Shown here: positions 42,957 to 51,451 of the stretch, piece after piece
Position numbering within the stretch: the first letter of the stretch is position 1
How the letters are laid out: each line of letters begins with the position of its first letter
NCBI GenBank assembly: GCA_016287245.1
Contig: JAEEWG010000013.1
Location: 1 to 64,000 of the forward strand
Source of the DNA: Clostridia bacterium
GTDB taxonomy: Bacteria > Bacillota > Clostridia > Saccharofermentanales > Saccharofermentanaceae
DNA length: 64,000 nucleotides
Reading direction: 5' to 3'
The notes under the pieces: generated by a model
Databases searched by the model: none
Told to the model about the DNA's origin: nothing
Seen by the model: only the letters and a program-made list of their open reading frames with translations
Made by a program: the position numbers and the translations under genes

Positions 42957-44393
42957 CTATTCTTCCGACTCAAGTGTGTAAACAGATACCGGCACTTCAT
43001 CCGGTCTTTGCATCTCTACACGGAAGTAGACGGTCTTATCGCACTTCACCTTGACCTCAAGCCGGACGGAACCCGCCTGATCAACATTCGCCATATCCAC
43101 ATAGGCGGAAAGATCGGAGGAGGTCAGTTTATCCATGACGCTCTTACGTCCGACGAGACGGACCGTGACTGTCTCTACAGGGAAACCGGACCAAAGATTC
43201 TTATCCTTCATGACATCAGAATTCGCATACTGAAGCTGGAGGGTAAAGGTCTTGTCGGTGACCGGGTTCGTCGTTACCTGGATATACATCCACAGCATCA
43301 GCGAGAACAGGAAAGAGATCAGGAGAAGTACGGCACTTCGGGAACGCTTTCCGTTCTTTCTGGTCTTTTTCTTCTGGGCAACGACCGGAAGGGATTCTTC
43401 TTCACTCTTTTCAGAAACCGAAGCTGTCGCGGCAGATGCAGCTGCGGTGACCGGCTCGGAAGACGTCACTTTCTCTTCGGAAGTTTCTTTCTTTGCATTC
43501 TTCTTCGTATGTTTCTTACCACGGATCTGCAAACGGTTCGGCGCAGCGGCCAGACCCAGCAGATAGTAGAGGTTCTTACGGAGCTCCTGCCCGTCCTTCA
43601 TTTCATAAAGGACACCGTCTACGGCGATGGAGATCGTACCGCGCTCTTCAGAGACAACGATCGCCACGGTGTCACCGATCTCACTGGCGCCTACGGCCGC
43701 TCTGTGACGCGTGCCGTATCTCTCGATCATGTGGAAGGTCTCGGAAAGCGGGACATGGCATCTCGCCGCGATGATCCTGCCGTCACGGATCAGGAGCGCA
43801 CCATCGTGCATCGGCGAGCCCTTATAGAAGATCGACTGAAGCATGGAATTGGTCACGGAAGAATCGAGTCTTACAACGTTTTCCTGCTTCAGCAGCTCAC
43901 CTAATTTCGTGGATCTTTCGAGGAGCATGATCGCACCGGTATATGTGCGGCTCATCTCATTACAGGCCTTGACGATCTCATCGACCATCGTGACATAACG
44001 GAACTGTTCATCGGAATCATCATTGATCAGCACATTTGAAAAGGACGAGAAGGACTTTAAGCCCACCGTCTCGAGCGCATGACGGAGCTCCGGCTGGAAG
44101 ATGACGACGAACAGGATCGCGACGATATAAAGGAGTTTATCGAAGATATATCCGACCATCTCCAGACCCAGGAAACTACAGAAAAGGATGAATACGAGGA
44201 TAAGAAGCACACCCTTCAGAAGCTGCCATGCACGGGTATCACGGAGTACGCGGAGAAGATTGTAGAGGATGATCGTGACCAGAACGATGTCGATCACATA
44301 GCGGACGAGATCCAGCGGTCCGCCGAAAAACATATAACCGCTGTCCAGACTGGAGAAAATTTCACGGATAAAATCTGTGAACTTTTCAAACAT
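42957..44393 (-). CDS. cdaA: Diadenylate cyclase CdaA fused to a YbbR (CdaR) domain
   Basis: A 478-residue membrane protein. Three helices at ~30–48, 56–75 and 81–99 precede the DisA_N-type diadenylate cyclase domain, with both active-site motifs: DGA (197–199, MHDGALL) and RHR (229–231, GTRHRAAVG). It makes cyclic di-AMP from two ATP. After a Lys/Ser/Glu-rich linker (~290–350) comes a fourth helix (353–373) and one YbbR-type domain (VTTNPVTDKTFTLQLQY, VRLVGRKSVMDKL). In Bacillus these are separate proteins, CdaA and its regulator CdaR, encoded side by side; here they are one chain. The YbbR part should lie outside the membrane, as in CdaR. No glmM follows. GGGGGAG precedes the ATG. c-di-AMP controls osmolyte transport and wall homeostasis. 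Confidence 0.93.
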   Translation of the reverse strand: MFEKFTDFIREIFSSLDSGYMFFGGPLDLVRYVIDIVLVTIILYNLLRVLRDTRAWQLLKGVLLILVFILFCSFLGLEMVGYIFDKLLYIVAILFVVIFQPELRHALETVGLKSFSSFSNVLINDDSDEQFRYVTMVDEIVKACNEMSRTYTGAIMLLERSTKLGELLKQENVVRLDSSVTNSMLQSIFYKGSPMHDGALLIRDGRIIAARCHVPLSETFHMIERYGTRHRAAVGASEIGDTVAIVVSEERGTISIAVDGVLYEMKDGQELRKNLYYLLGLAAAPNRLQIRGKKHTKKNAKKETSEEKVTSSEPVTAAASAATASVSEKSEEESLPVVAQKKKTRKNGKRSRSAVLLLISFLFSLMLWMYIQVTTNPVTDKTFTLQLQYANSDVMKDKNLWSGFPVETVTVRLVGRKSVMDKLTSSDLSAYVDMANVDQAGSVRLEVKVKCDKTVYFRVEMQRPDEVPVSVYTLESEE

Positions 44394-44445
44394 GGTCGCT
44401 CCCCCTACTTTTTAGACTTCTATTCATTATAGCATACTTCGTCTC

Positions 44446-45120
44446 TTACACGCCACCGACGTCATTTTCGAGAAGGTCCTTGTCGAGGATCGTGATCGAG
44501 CGGGAACAGACCTTGATCCTTCCTTCGCTTTCCATCGCAAGGAGTTCACGCGAAAAACTCGGACGCGGAAGTGCAAGAAGCTTTGAGACAACTTCTCTTG
44601 AGCCCGGAAACTTGACCGTAAGACTTTCCTGACGCTTCGAAAGAAGCAGCAGATAGAACGCTACTTTCTGACGCACTGTCTTCTGCGAAAGAAGCGTGAT
44701 CCGGTTGTCCTGCTTCTTAATGCGGTCCTGCATGATGCGTACGAAGTTTCTTCTAAGCTTCGGAAAATCTGATGCGAGAACAGCCAGATCCTCCAGGGGA
44801 AGATATAAAAGATCGATATCCGTCAGCGCCTCCAGAGCGTAGGGATAATGCTTGTTGTCGAAGATGACCACTTCTTCACCGAAACAGTCACCTCGCTCAA
44901 GGAGATAAAGCGTCACATAATCGCCGTTGGAAGCATATTTCTGCACGGCCGCCTCACCCTTAGAAAGAAAGAGCATGCCCTTGCAGATATCACCTTCCGT
45001 CACCGCAAGTTCACCTCTTTTGAATGTCTTTTTACGAAGGAAACCCGTACACTTGTCAATACATTCCTCCGGAAGTCCCGAAAAAAGCGCAACCTCTTTC
45101 AAAAGATCTTCTTTTTTCAT
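44446..45120 (-). CDS. Crp/Fnr family transcriptional regulator
   Basis: A 224-residue regulator with an N-terminal cyclic-nucleotide-binding-type barrel (FKRGELAVTEGDICKGMLFLSKGEAAV, GDCFGEEVVIF) and a C-terminal helix-turn-helix of the Crp type (GSREVVSKLLALPRPSFSRELLAMESEGRI). The Cys residues of Fnr iron-sulfur proteins are not arranged in the usual N-terminal cluster, so the effector is unknown. AGGGAGG lies upstream of the ATG. It follows nagA by 27 bp on the same strand and may be co-transcribed with it. Confidence 0.92.
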   Translation of the reverse strand: MKKEDLLKEVALFSGLPEECIDKCTGFLRKKTFKRGELAVTEGDICKGMLFLSKGEAAVQKYASNGDYVTLYLLERGDCFGEEVVIFDNKHYPYALEALTDIDLLYLPLEDLAVLASDFPKLRRNFVRIMQDRIKKQDNRITLLSQKTVRQKVAFYLLLLSKRQESLTVKFPGSREVVSKLLALPRPSFSRELLAMESEGRIKVCSRSITILDKDLLENDVGGV

Positions 45121-45147
45121 GTGATCCTTACCTCCCTTTCATCCTTT

Positions 45148-46308
45148 TCATTCTTTATCAGCATCAAAAACCAGTCTTCCCGAAACAAAGACTTTTTTTA
45201 CGTTATAATCCATATCCATGGCGACCATGTCGGCGATCTTCCCGATCTCCAGTGTGCCGAGATCTTCAGAAAGACCCAGCACCTTCGCCGGATTCTGTGT
45301 ACAGGCTTTCTGCGCCACGCGAAGCGGAAGACCGAGCCTTAGAAGATTCAGGAATTCCGCATGGATATCTGTGGTAGATCCGGCCAGCCGTCCGCCGCCG
45401 AAATCGGTCCTTCCGTTTACGACTTGGACCGGAGTTCCCCCGAGATCATATTCTCCGTCCGGCATACCTGCCGCACGCATGGCATCGGATACGACGACCG
45501 CACGGTCTTCTCCCAGGATCTTCATCGCCAGGCGAAGCACAGAAGGATGCACATGAAGTCCGTCACAGATCAGTTCACATGTGACCGAATCATCTTCCAA
45601 AAGCGCCGCGACTGCCCCCGGTTCGTGATGACCCAGAGGTTCCATCGCATTAAAAAGATGTGTCGCATTGCGGATACCATTTCCGATGGCTTCTTTACAG
45701 CAGGCATAGCTTGCCGCTGTGTGGGCGCAGGAAAGGACGTACTTATCTTTATTTTCGAAGATGAATTCTTTGGCGCCGGAAAGCTCCGGAGATATATCGA
45801 TAATAGAGATCAGTTTTTCCGGGAAACCCGCTGTGATCTCAGACAGAAAATCAGTGGAAGGAAGCATCGCGTGCTCTGTATTCTGCACGCCGCATTTTTC
45901 TTTTGAAAGAAAAGGGCCCTCAAGACGAACGCCCAGCATTCTTGCGCCGATCCCCGCTTCTTCCGAAAAACTCTCGGCCGCCATCAGGACACGAAGGATC
46001 TGTTCCTTCGGGATCATCATGGTCGTCGGACAGAAAGATGTCACGCCTTTCGAAGCCAGATATCTGGAGATCTCAGTCAGCGCTTCGACATTTCCGTCGG
46101 AAGTATCTTTATTCATAGCACCATGAATATGAAGATCTATAAATCCGGGCATCAGGATCAGCCCGGACAGATCATATTCTTCTTCATCTGCGGGGACCGA
46201 AAGTATTTCTTTTCCAATGCCGGAGATCCGCGAACCGTCCACGGTGAGAGTCATGTCCTTTTGAAGCGAAAAAGCCTCATCCACAAGATCAACATGATTC
46301 AAACGCAT
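45148..46308 (-). CDS. nagA: N-acetylglucosamine-6-phosphate deacetylase
   Basis: NagA removes the acetyl group from GlcNAc-6-phosphate, feeding amino sugars into glycolysis or wall synthesis. The protein is 386 residues from the ATG at 46308, which has GGGAGG ten bases upstream. The metal and catalytic motifs are present: PGFIDLHIHG, Glu in RLEGPF, His in CAHTAAS, the NATHLFNAMEPLGHHEPG block, and the catalytic Asp in VVVSDAMRAAGMPDGEYDLGG. No nagB or transporter adjoins it; a Crp-type regulator follows. Confidence 0.95.
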   Translation of the reverse strand: MRLNHVDLVDEAFSLQKDMTLTVDGSRISGIGKEILSVPADEEEYDLSGLILMPGFIDLHIHGAMNKDTSDGNVEALTEISRYLASKGVTSFCPTTMMIPKEQILRVLMAAESFSEEAGIGARMLGVRLEGPFLSKEKCGVQNTEHAMLPSTDFLSEITAGFPEKLISIIDISPELSGAKEFIFENKDKYVLSCAHTAASYACCKEAIGNGIRNATHLFNAMEPLGHHEPGAVAALLEDDSVTCELICDGLHVHPSVLRLAMKILGEDRAVVVSDAMRAAGMPDGEYDLGGTPVQVVNGRTDFGGGRLAGSTTDIHAEFLNLLRLGLPLRVAQKACTQNPAKVLGLSEDLGTLEIGKIADMVAMDMDYNVKKVFVSGRLVFDADKE

Positions 46309-46478
46309 ATAACCAAAACCTCCCTGAGGCGCCCTTCCCAAAGTCCACCTCAACTAGTATTTTACAACAACTTTGAAGGAAATGAGACGTTGAATCGCAA
46401 ACGTGGCATTTTTCTTCACGAAAAGACACGAAATTGAGAAAATCTCAAAATGCATGCGCCATTATACAGAAAAGAGAC

Positions 46479-46484
46479 TATAAT
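46479..46484 (+). promoter_or_regulatory. -10 element of ilvE
   Basis: TATAAT, 39 bases before the ilvE start. No clear -35 at 17 bases. Otherwise 46309–46523 shows no gene. Confidence 0.45.
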
Positions 46485-46523
46485 CAAGGTCAGGAAATCA
46501 TCAATGTAAATAGGAGGATTATT

Positions 46524-47600
46524 ATGTTCCCAGAAATTACGGTTACTAAGACAACCTCACCAAGACAAAAACCGCAGCCGGGTCAGCCGCTGCCTTTCGG
46601 TCACATCTTCTCTGATCACATGTTCGTTATGGACTATGTTGAGGGTCAGGGCTGGATCAACCCGAGGATCGTTCCTTACGGCCCATTCGAGATCGAGCCG
46701 TCCGCTATGGTATTCCACTATGGCCAGGCTGTATTTGAAGGCTTGAAGGCATATATGTGCGAAGACGGTTCCATCAACCTCTTCCGCCCGGCATGCAACT
46801 TCGAGAGAATGAACAACAGTAACGATCGTCTCGTGATCCCGAAGGTAGATGTTGACTTCTGCGTTTATGCAACAAAGAAGCTCGTTGAACTCGACAAGGA
46901 TTGGATCCCGTCCGGTAAAGGCGAGTCCCTCTACATCCGTCCGTTCGTTATCGCAACAGACCCGTACCTCGGCGTACGTGCTTCCAGCACCTATAAGTTC
47001 TTCATCCTGCTCTCACCTTCCGGTGCTTACTATGCACACGGTATCAAGCCGGTAAAGATCTATGTTGAAGACAAGTACGTTCGTGCTGTACGTGGCGGTA
47101 CCGGTTTTACCAAGTGTGCCGGTAACTACGGCTGCTCCCTGATCGCTCAGACCATCGCTCACGAGTCCGGTTACGAGCAGGTACTGTGGCTCGACGGTGT
47201 TGAACAGAAGTACATCGAAGAAGTCGGCGCTATGAACATCATGTTCATCATCGACGGCAAGCTCGTTACACCTTCTCTGGCTGCCGGTTCTATCCTGCCG
47301 GGTATCACCAGAAGATCCTGCATCGAGATCGCTAAGTCCATGGGCATGGAAGTTGAAGAAAGAAAGATCTCCATCGAGGAAGTCATCGAAGCCGGTAAGT
47401 CCGGCCGCATGCAGGAGTGCTTCGGTTGCGGTACCGCTGCAGTTGTTTCTCCTGTTGGTGAGCTCAAGTATGAAGATACTGTCATCCACATCAACAACGG
47501 CGAGATCGGTCCGATCACCCAGAAGTTCTACGATACGATCACAGGTATTCAGAGTGGTAAAGTTGAAGATAAATTCAACTGGATCACGAAGGTAGACTGA
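46524..47600 (+). CDS. ilvE: Branched-chain amino acid aminotransferase
   Basis: A 358-residue PLP class IV aminotransferase that makes or breaks down Leu, Ile and Val with 2-oxoglutarate. Typical blocks are FGHIFSDHMFVMDY, MVFHYGQAVFEGLKAY, LYIRPFVIATDPYLGV, the PLP Lys in GFTKCAGNYG (ANYG motif) and GCGTAAVVSPVGEL. The ATG at 46524 is set by AGGAGG upstream. Codon use is strongly biased (many GGT, GTT, CTC codons), which suggests high expression. A strong terminator follows, so it is a single-gene unit. Confidence 0.97.
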   Translation: MFPEITVTKTTSPRQKPQPGQPLPFGHIFSDHMFVMDYVEGQGWINPRIVPYGPFEIEPSAMVFHYGQAVFEGLKAYMCEDGSINLFRPACNFERMNNSNDRLVIPKVDVDFCVYATKKLVELDKDWIPSGKGESLYIRPFVIATDPYLGVRASSTYKFFILLSPSGAYYAHGIKPVKIYVEDKYVRAVRGGTGFTKCAGNYGCSLIAQTIAHESGYEQVLWLDGVEQKYIEEVGAMNIMFIIDGKLVTPSLAAGSILPGITRRSCIEIAKSMGMEVEERKISIEEVIEAGKSGRMQECFGCGTAAVVSPVGELKYEDTVIHINNGEIGPITQKFYDTITGIQSGKVEDKFNWITKVD

Positions 47601-47630
47601 TCCTTCTTTAAGGAATAAAAAAGACATTTA

Positions 47631-47683
47631 TACCCCCTCTTTTCTCTCCGAAAAATCGGATGAAAAAGAGGGGGTATTTTTAT
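47631..47683 (+). terminator. Terminator of ilvE
   Basis: The stem TACCCCCTCTTTT/AAAAGAGGGGGTA is followed by TTTTTA. It begins about 30 bases after the ilvE stop. Confidence 0.95.
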
Positions 47684-47760
47684 GCAAAAATGATCGACGA
47701 TTCGTGATAAAAAACGACGGTGTTCTATTGGCCGGATCCCCTGCGGGAACGCAGTTTCCG

Positions 47761-47798
47761 CAAAATACAAAAATAACCATCTGAACGAAATCAGATGG
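47761..47798 (-). terminator. Terminator for the RDD gene
   Basis: The perfect stem CCATCTGA/TCAGATGG with a 6-base loop is followed on the minus strand by TTATTTTTGTATTTTG. It is ~130 bases past the RDD stop. The rest of 47684–47929 shows no gene. Confidence 0.65.
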
Positions 47799-47929
47799 CC
47801 ATTCTTGTAGTTACAAAATCCGGATAATTTTTCCGTCTTTCTGTGAAGATAATACCACGTATTTGATAAAATAACAAGTGTCAAAAACAGATCTTCACGC
47901 AATTGTAAAACGGATTCAATAAACGGGTA

Positions 47930-48499
47930 TTAGAACTCGAAGATCTTGAAGTTGGAAAGACCGAGACTCGGATTGATTCCCAGGATGCTGTGATATCTCA
48001 CAACAAATACAACAAGAAGAGAAATACCTATAAGTACAACAAGCACACCGACAACACGCGGGGTCCTCGTGGTATTCGTTACATTCGTCTTCGCAACCAG
48101 ATCGTGGAAAGACCGCGATTCAATGTTGTTGGAAGCATACACATAGGAAGCCAGACCAAGTACTACCGTAAACAGGCAGATGATCTTAAAGAAGCTTCGG
48201 AGAATGCAGTAGATCATGGAGTTGCCCATGTGGAAATCCACATCGCAGTTCATCGCCAGTTTACCCGGAGTCGTCGCGAAGATCCTCGTAAGGAAAATAT
48301 CTAAGACGAAATAGACAACGACGGCAATGATCAGTGTCTTGATCAGATTATCTCTGACACGGAGTTCATGATTAAACTCATGGGCGATCTCATTTTCATC
48401 CATAAGTACCATGGCCAGACCACATGCACAGCCAATAAATGTAAGAAGATCTAAAAAGACAGCGAAAAGTCTGTCAAACATTGAAGCGTTAGTATTCAT
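47930..48499 (-). CDS. RDD family membrane protein
   Basis: A 189-residue integral membrane protein with about four helices. The three RDD signatures are present: Arg in RLFAVFLDLLTF, the motif TPGKLAM and the C-terminal RSFHDLVAKT. RDD proteins are thought to act in transport or ion exchange, but most are uncharacterised. The ATG at 48499 is chosen for its GGAGG six bases upstream; the GTG at 48505 lies too close to it. It stands downstream of the small protein gene at 48568–48984, with ~70 bp between. Confidence 0.88.
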   Translation of the reverse strand: MNTNASMFDRLFAVFLDLLTFIGCACGLAMVLMDENEIAHEFNHELRVRDNLIKTLIIAVVVYFVLDIFLTRIFATTPGKLAMNCDVDFHMGNSMIYCILRSFFKIICLFTVVLGLASYVYASNNIESRSFHDLVAKTNVTNTTRTPRVVGVLVVLIGISLLVVFVVRYHSILGINPSLGLSNFKIFEF

Positions 48500-48567
48500 A
48501 TGCACCCTCCTGATTATGTTTTCACTATAACACTCTCAAAAATATGCGTCAAATACGAGCTTCCGCC

Positions 48568-48984
48568 TCAGTAATAAAAGAAGCACTTGAGGATATCCCC
48601 GGATTCCCAGCGGAAATTCAAAGACTGAAATTCGCCCGGTTTTAAAGGAGTATATTTTGCTTCATCATTGCAGTGGGTCGTAATAACATATTCCGGATCT
48701 TCCGGGATGTCTTTCGAGAAGAATCCGAGCAGTTCTTTATCATTTAAAGAGACCTGGGCATTTTTGCAGTCAGCCGGTACCAGGATATCGAGACGGAACC
48801 GCGCAGGCTGATCCATCAGAAATAAAAATCCCAGGATCTTCCTGTCTTCTTTCGGGCAGCTGACTCTCTGACTGACAGTAACATCTGTTCCGTCAATATT
48901 CAGCTGGTAATCCCGGTCCTCCAGTTCGCTGACGACGATCCCCGTAAAAAGATCCCCGTGGATGATATTTCCGTTTTCTTCCAT
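48568..48984 (-). CDS. Small predicted beta-sandwich protein, function unknown
   Basis: A 138-residue protein I do not recognise with certainty. The start ATG at 48984 begins MEENGNIIHGDLF; the ribosome site is weak, but the gene follows the M28-like gene by 22 bp and is probably translated with it. The order of short strands (DVTVSQRVSCP, ARFRLDILVPADC, AQVSLNDKELLGFF, FRWESGDILKCFFYY) is reminiscent of the C-terminal beta-sandwich of GH127-type glycosidases, where an FxLxLRIP strand is followed by a VNG turn and a W-x-x-GD strand. Here no catalytic domain is present. No signal peptide or membrane segment is seen. Confidence 0.6.
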   Translation of the reverse strand: MEENGNIIHGDLFTGIVVSELEDRDYQLNIDGTDVTVSQRVSCPKEDRKILGFLFLMDQPARFRLDILVPADCKNAQVSLNDKELLGFFSKDIPEDPEYVITTHCNDEAKYTPLKPGEFQSLNFRWESGDILKCFFYY

Positions 48985-49006
48985 TTCCGATTTCTCTCTT
49001 CTTTTC

Positions 49007-50221
49007 TTATTCTTCCGTTGCCGATGAAGATGCAAGACTCTCTTTTTTCTTCGGAGTCACCGTCGGCACAAGACGTTCGCCCTCGTTATATTTTGACATC
49101 GGCACGCAATCCTTCGAGCCTTTCTCGACCGCTTTTTCCACGATAAAAGAAACGACATTCACACGTGTCTGAAGTCTCTTCTCATCCAAAGATCCTTCGA
49201 GGATCAAAGACGAATCCAGCGAGGTCCCGCGGATCGCGCCGCCATTTTCCTGAAGCTCCAGGTTCTTGGTTTCTTTCATATCGGAAAGCTTCGTGAAATT
49301 ATAATCCGATGACTCGAAGAAAACGATTGGAACCGACCGCTGATCGAATACCGTATAATCCGATGTCACCTGGGTCACTTCGCGATACATGTCGTCAGTG
49401 AAATCCCCGTTGATATCAAAGCTCAGAAGGGACATGTTGTAATAAAGATCCACTCCCGTTTCCGCCTGCAGGCTGTTCTCATATGCCACATCGTAAGCTT
49501 CATAGAGTTTTCTTCTGTAGGAATACTTCTTTCCTTCCTGAAGCGATGTCAGACCGGCATGTGCATAGAGCTTGTCGCCGGCATAAATGCTCTCGATGCA
49601 GTACATGCACTCGATGCTCTTTAATTCTGATTCGGAAAGACTGTTCACAAAAGTTTCCGCCCCCAGGTAATTTTTTGAGGAAGCGCCAAACGCTACGAGG
49701 ATGACATCGTAGCCGTACTTTTTGCCGAACATTTCTTTGGCGATCGTAAGAAGAGATCCGATCCCGCAGGCATTATTCTGAATACCGTCATACTGCGGAT
49801 AGGAACCGCGGCTGCTGTATCCGATCGGAGTGTCGTAATGCGCACCGATCACGACGGTCTTACGGACGGGAGAATATTCACCGAAGGAATCTCTCTGCAT
49901 GAAGCCCTCGCCACTGATGCGAACGATATAGTTATGGGATTCCGCGGCACCGGCCGAACGGACGGACTGCGTCTCCACGGTATATCCGATCTTCTCCAGT
50001 TCGTTTTTGATCATGACACCGGCACCCTGCTCTCCCGAAGAAAAAGCATCTCTGTACGGGAAAGATGTCGCCAGTTCCAGAGCGAAATCCGCGCCGTAGG
50101 ATCCGAAGTCGGCGATCTTCTTCTCTTCCTTTTTCTTGCCGCAGGAAGAGGCTGTGATCATCATCAGGCAGATCATGCCCGAAAAGATCCGTTTCATATA
50201 GTTCTTTGTCTTATTCTTCAT
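49007..50221 (-). CDS. M28-peptidase-like lipoprotein lacking most metal ligands
   Basis: A 404-residue lipoprotein: the signal MKRIFSGMICLMMITASSC puts the lipidated Cys at residue 27. The body follows the M28 aminopeptidase fold (IGAHYDTPIGYSS, ACGIGSLLTIAKEMF, VILVAFGA, SVPIVFFES). Only the first ligand motif, GAHYD (His128, Asp130), is kept. The bridging Asp of the DDNASG motif is Asn (GIQNNACG), the Glu-Glu pair that holds the catalytic base is Ser181-Ser182 (FGASSKNYLGAE), and the last His of the SDH motif is Tyr289 (SDYTVFDQ). Peptidase activity is therefore unlikely; a binding role on the outer membrane face is inference. AGGAGA precedes the ATG. It lies 42 bp after the DHQ-synthase-like gene. 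Confidence 0.85.
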   Translation of the reverse strand: MKNKTKNYMKRIFSGMICLMMITASSCGKKKEEKKIADFGSYGADFALELATSFPYRDAFSSGEQGAGVMIKNELEKIGYTVETQSVRSAGAAESHNYIVRISGEGFMQRDSFGEYSPVRKTVVIGAHYDTPIGYSSRGSYPQYDGIQNNACGIGSLLTIAKEMFGKKYGYDVILVAFGASSKNYLGAETFVNSLSESELKSIECMYCIESIYAGDKLYAHAGLTSLQEGKKYSYRRKLYEAYDVAYENSLQAETGVDLYYNMSLLSFDINGDFTDDMYREVTQVTSDYTVFDQRSVPIVFFESSDYNFTKLSDMKETKNLELQENGGAIRGTSLDSSLILEGSLDEKRLQTRVNVVSFIVEKAVEKGSKDCVPMSKYNEGERLVPTVTPKKKESLASSSATEE

Positions 50222-50263
50222 TTCTTCTCCTAATAGACCCCCGGGCTCTTCTCCCTCTTCCCG

Positions 50264-51298
50264 TCAATTGCCGTGAAGATCGCAGATGACATCGAGTTTT
50301 TCCGAGAAAAACAGCAGTGCCTCTGCCTGGGTCATCTTTAATTTTTCGATCGTGCCGTTGCCGCGGGCCGAGATCACGGTGACATCGTCCTTAAACGGCG
50401 CCAGGTTCTTCATGATCCTTCTAAGAAGGGACTCTTTCGACACGCCTTCGAGTTTTCTGGGAAACCCCAGCATATCATAAAGCCGGAAAAGGGCTTCCGA
50501 GGGATTCATCGCAGCGACCGCAAATGCCAGTGCCTCACCTTCCGAATAACGGAGGAAACGGAAATGCTCGAGGATCGCTTCCTTGATCTCTTTTCCGAAG
50601 TCAAATGCACACGGATCCTGTTCTCTGATCCTGGCCTTGGCAAGATAGCATTCGTCAATGGTAATAAACATATCCGCTTTTGTCACGAGCCGGTTCAAAA
50701 GCGTGATCTGGTCGAGCATGGCATAGCGGATGATCTGTGCATAGCCGTTCTTCATAAAATGCTCAGGGACCGTCGGAAGGAAATTTACATCCATATATAC
50801 AGCGATCGGGTCACACTTGACGCTGACACAGTCCTTATGGCTCATATAATTCAGGTATGACGTATCCGCTTCGGCAGATTCGAGCATGCTCATTAGAGTT
50901 GTCGGGATAAGGCAGTAGGTAAGGCCGCCAAGGAATGTGGATGCGACAAAGGCCGTCACGTCCAGTATGCTTCCTCCGCCCCAGCCGACCAGAAGATCAT
51001 CCGGGGTGAAAGAGATATCCATCAGGCGTTCGAAGACCTGCATGACCACGTCAAAGTTCTTCGACGACTGTCTTCCGTCGATCTGGATGACCGTCGGAGC
51101 GATATTTCTCTTTTCCAGTTCTGAGATAAAGCCTGTATGGTGAAGACCATTGACCTCTTTATCGGTCACGACCGCCACCTTGATGGGCGCAGAAGAAGAA
51201 CGCTGCTTGATGAGCTCGATAAGACAGGTGTGCGCCATATCTCGACCGCACTCGATCGGATAACGCCGTAGGCTCTCTACACGCTTGACACAGGTCAT
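50264..51298 (-). CDS. 3-dehydroquinate synthase-like protein lacking the zinc ligands
   Basis: A 344-residue protein of the AroB/glycerol dehydrogenase fold. The NAD-binding GWGGGSILDVTAF, the IPTTLMSMLES block and YMDVNFLPTVPEH follow AroB closely. The three zinc ligands are gone: Glu of AEVIKYG is Gln188 (AQIIRYA), the first His of GHTFGHAIE is Lys236 (GKEIKEAI) and the His of HGEAVA is Ser252 (SEGEALA). The second His of GHTFGH is also lost. It cannot be a normal DHQ synthase and no other shikimate gene is near. The ATG at 51298 is chosen for the AGGAG/AAGGA purine site upstream; ATG and GTG codons further up lack one. It heads a unit with the M28-like lipoprotein and the small beta-sandwich protein. 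Confidence 0.85.
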   Translation of the reverse strand: MTCVKRVESLRRYPIECGRDMAHTCLIELIKQRSSSAPIKVAVVTDKEVNGLHHTGFISELEKRNIAPTVIQIDGRQSSKNFDVVMQVFERLMDISFTPDDLLVGWGGGSILDVTAFVASTFLGGLTYCLIPTTLMSMLESAEADTSYLNYMSHKDCVSVKCDPIAVYMDVNFLPTVPEHFMKNGYAQIIRYAMLDQITLLNRLVTKADMFITIDECYLAKARIREQDPCAFDFGKEIKEAILEHFRFLRYSEGEALAFAVAAMNPSEALFRLYDMLGFPRKLEGVSKESLLRRIMKNLAPFKDDVTVISARGNGTIEKLKMTQAEALLFFSEKLDVICDLHGN

Positions 51299-51451
51299 AG
51301 GTACGTCCTTCTCCTTTCTTTTCGACATATACCCTTGATATGATAACACTTTTGCGCATAACTTTGTACAAAAAAGTCGCAAGACAAGTGCTTTTCCCAA
51401 AGTATATGTGATAAAATAGGTTGTTATAAAAAAAGGAAGAGGTCATTTACC

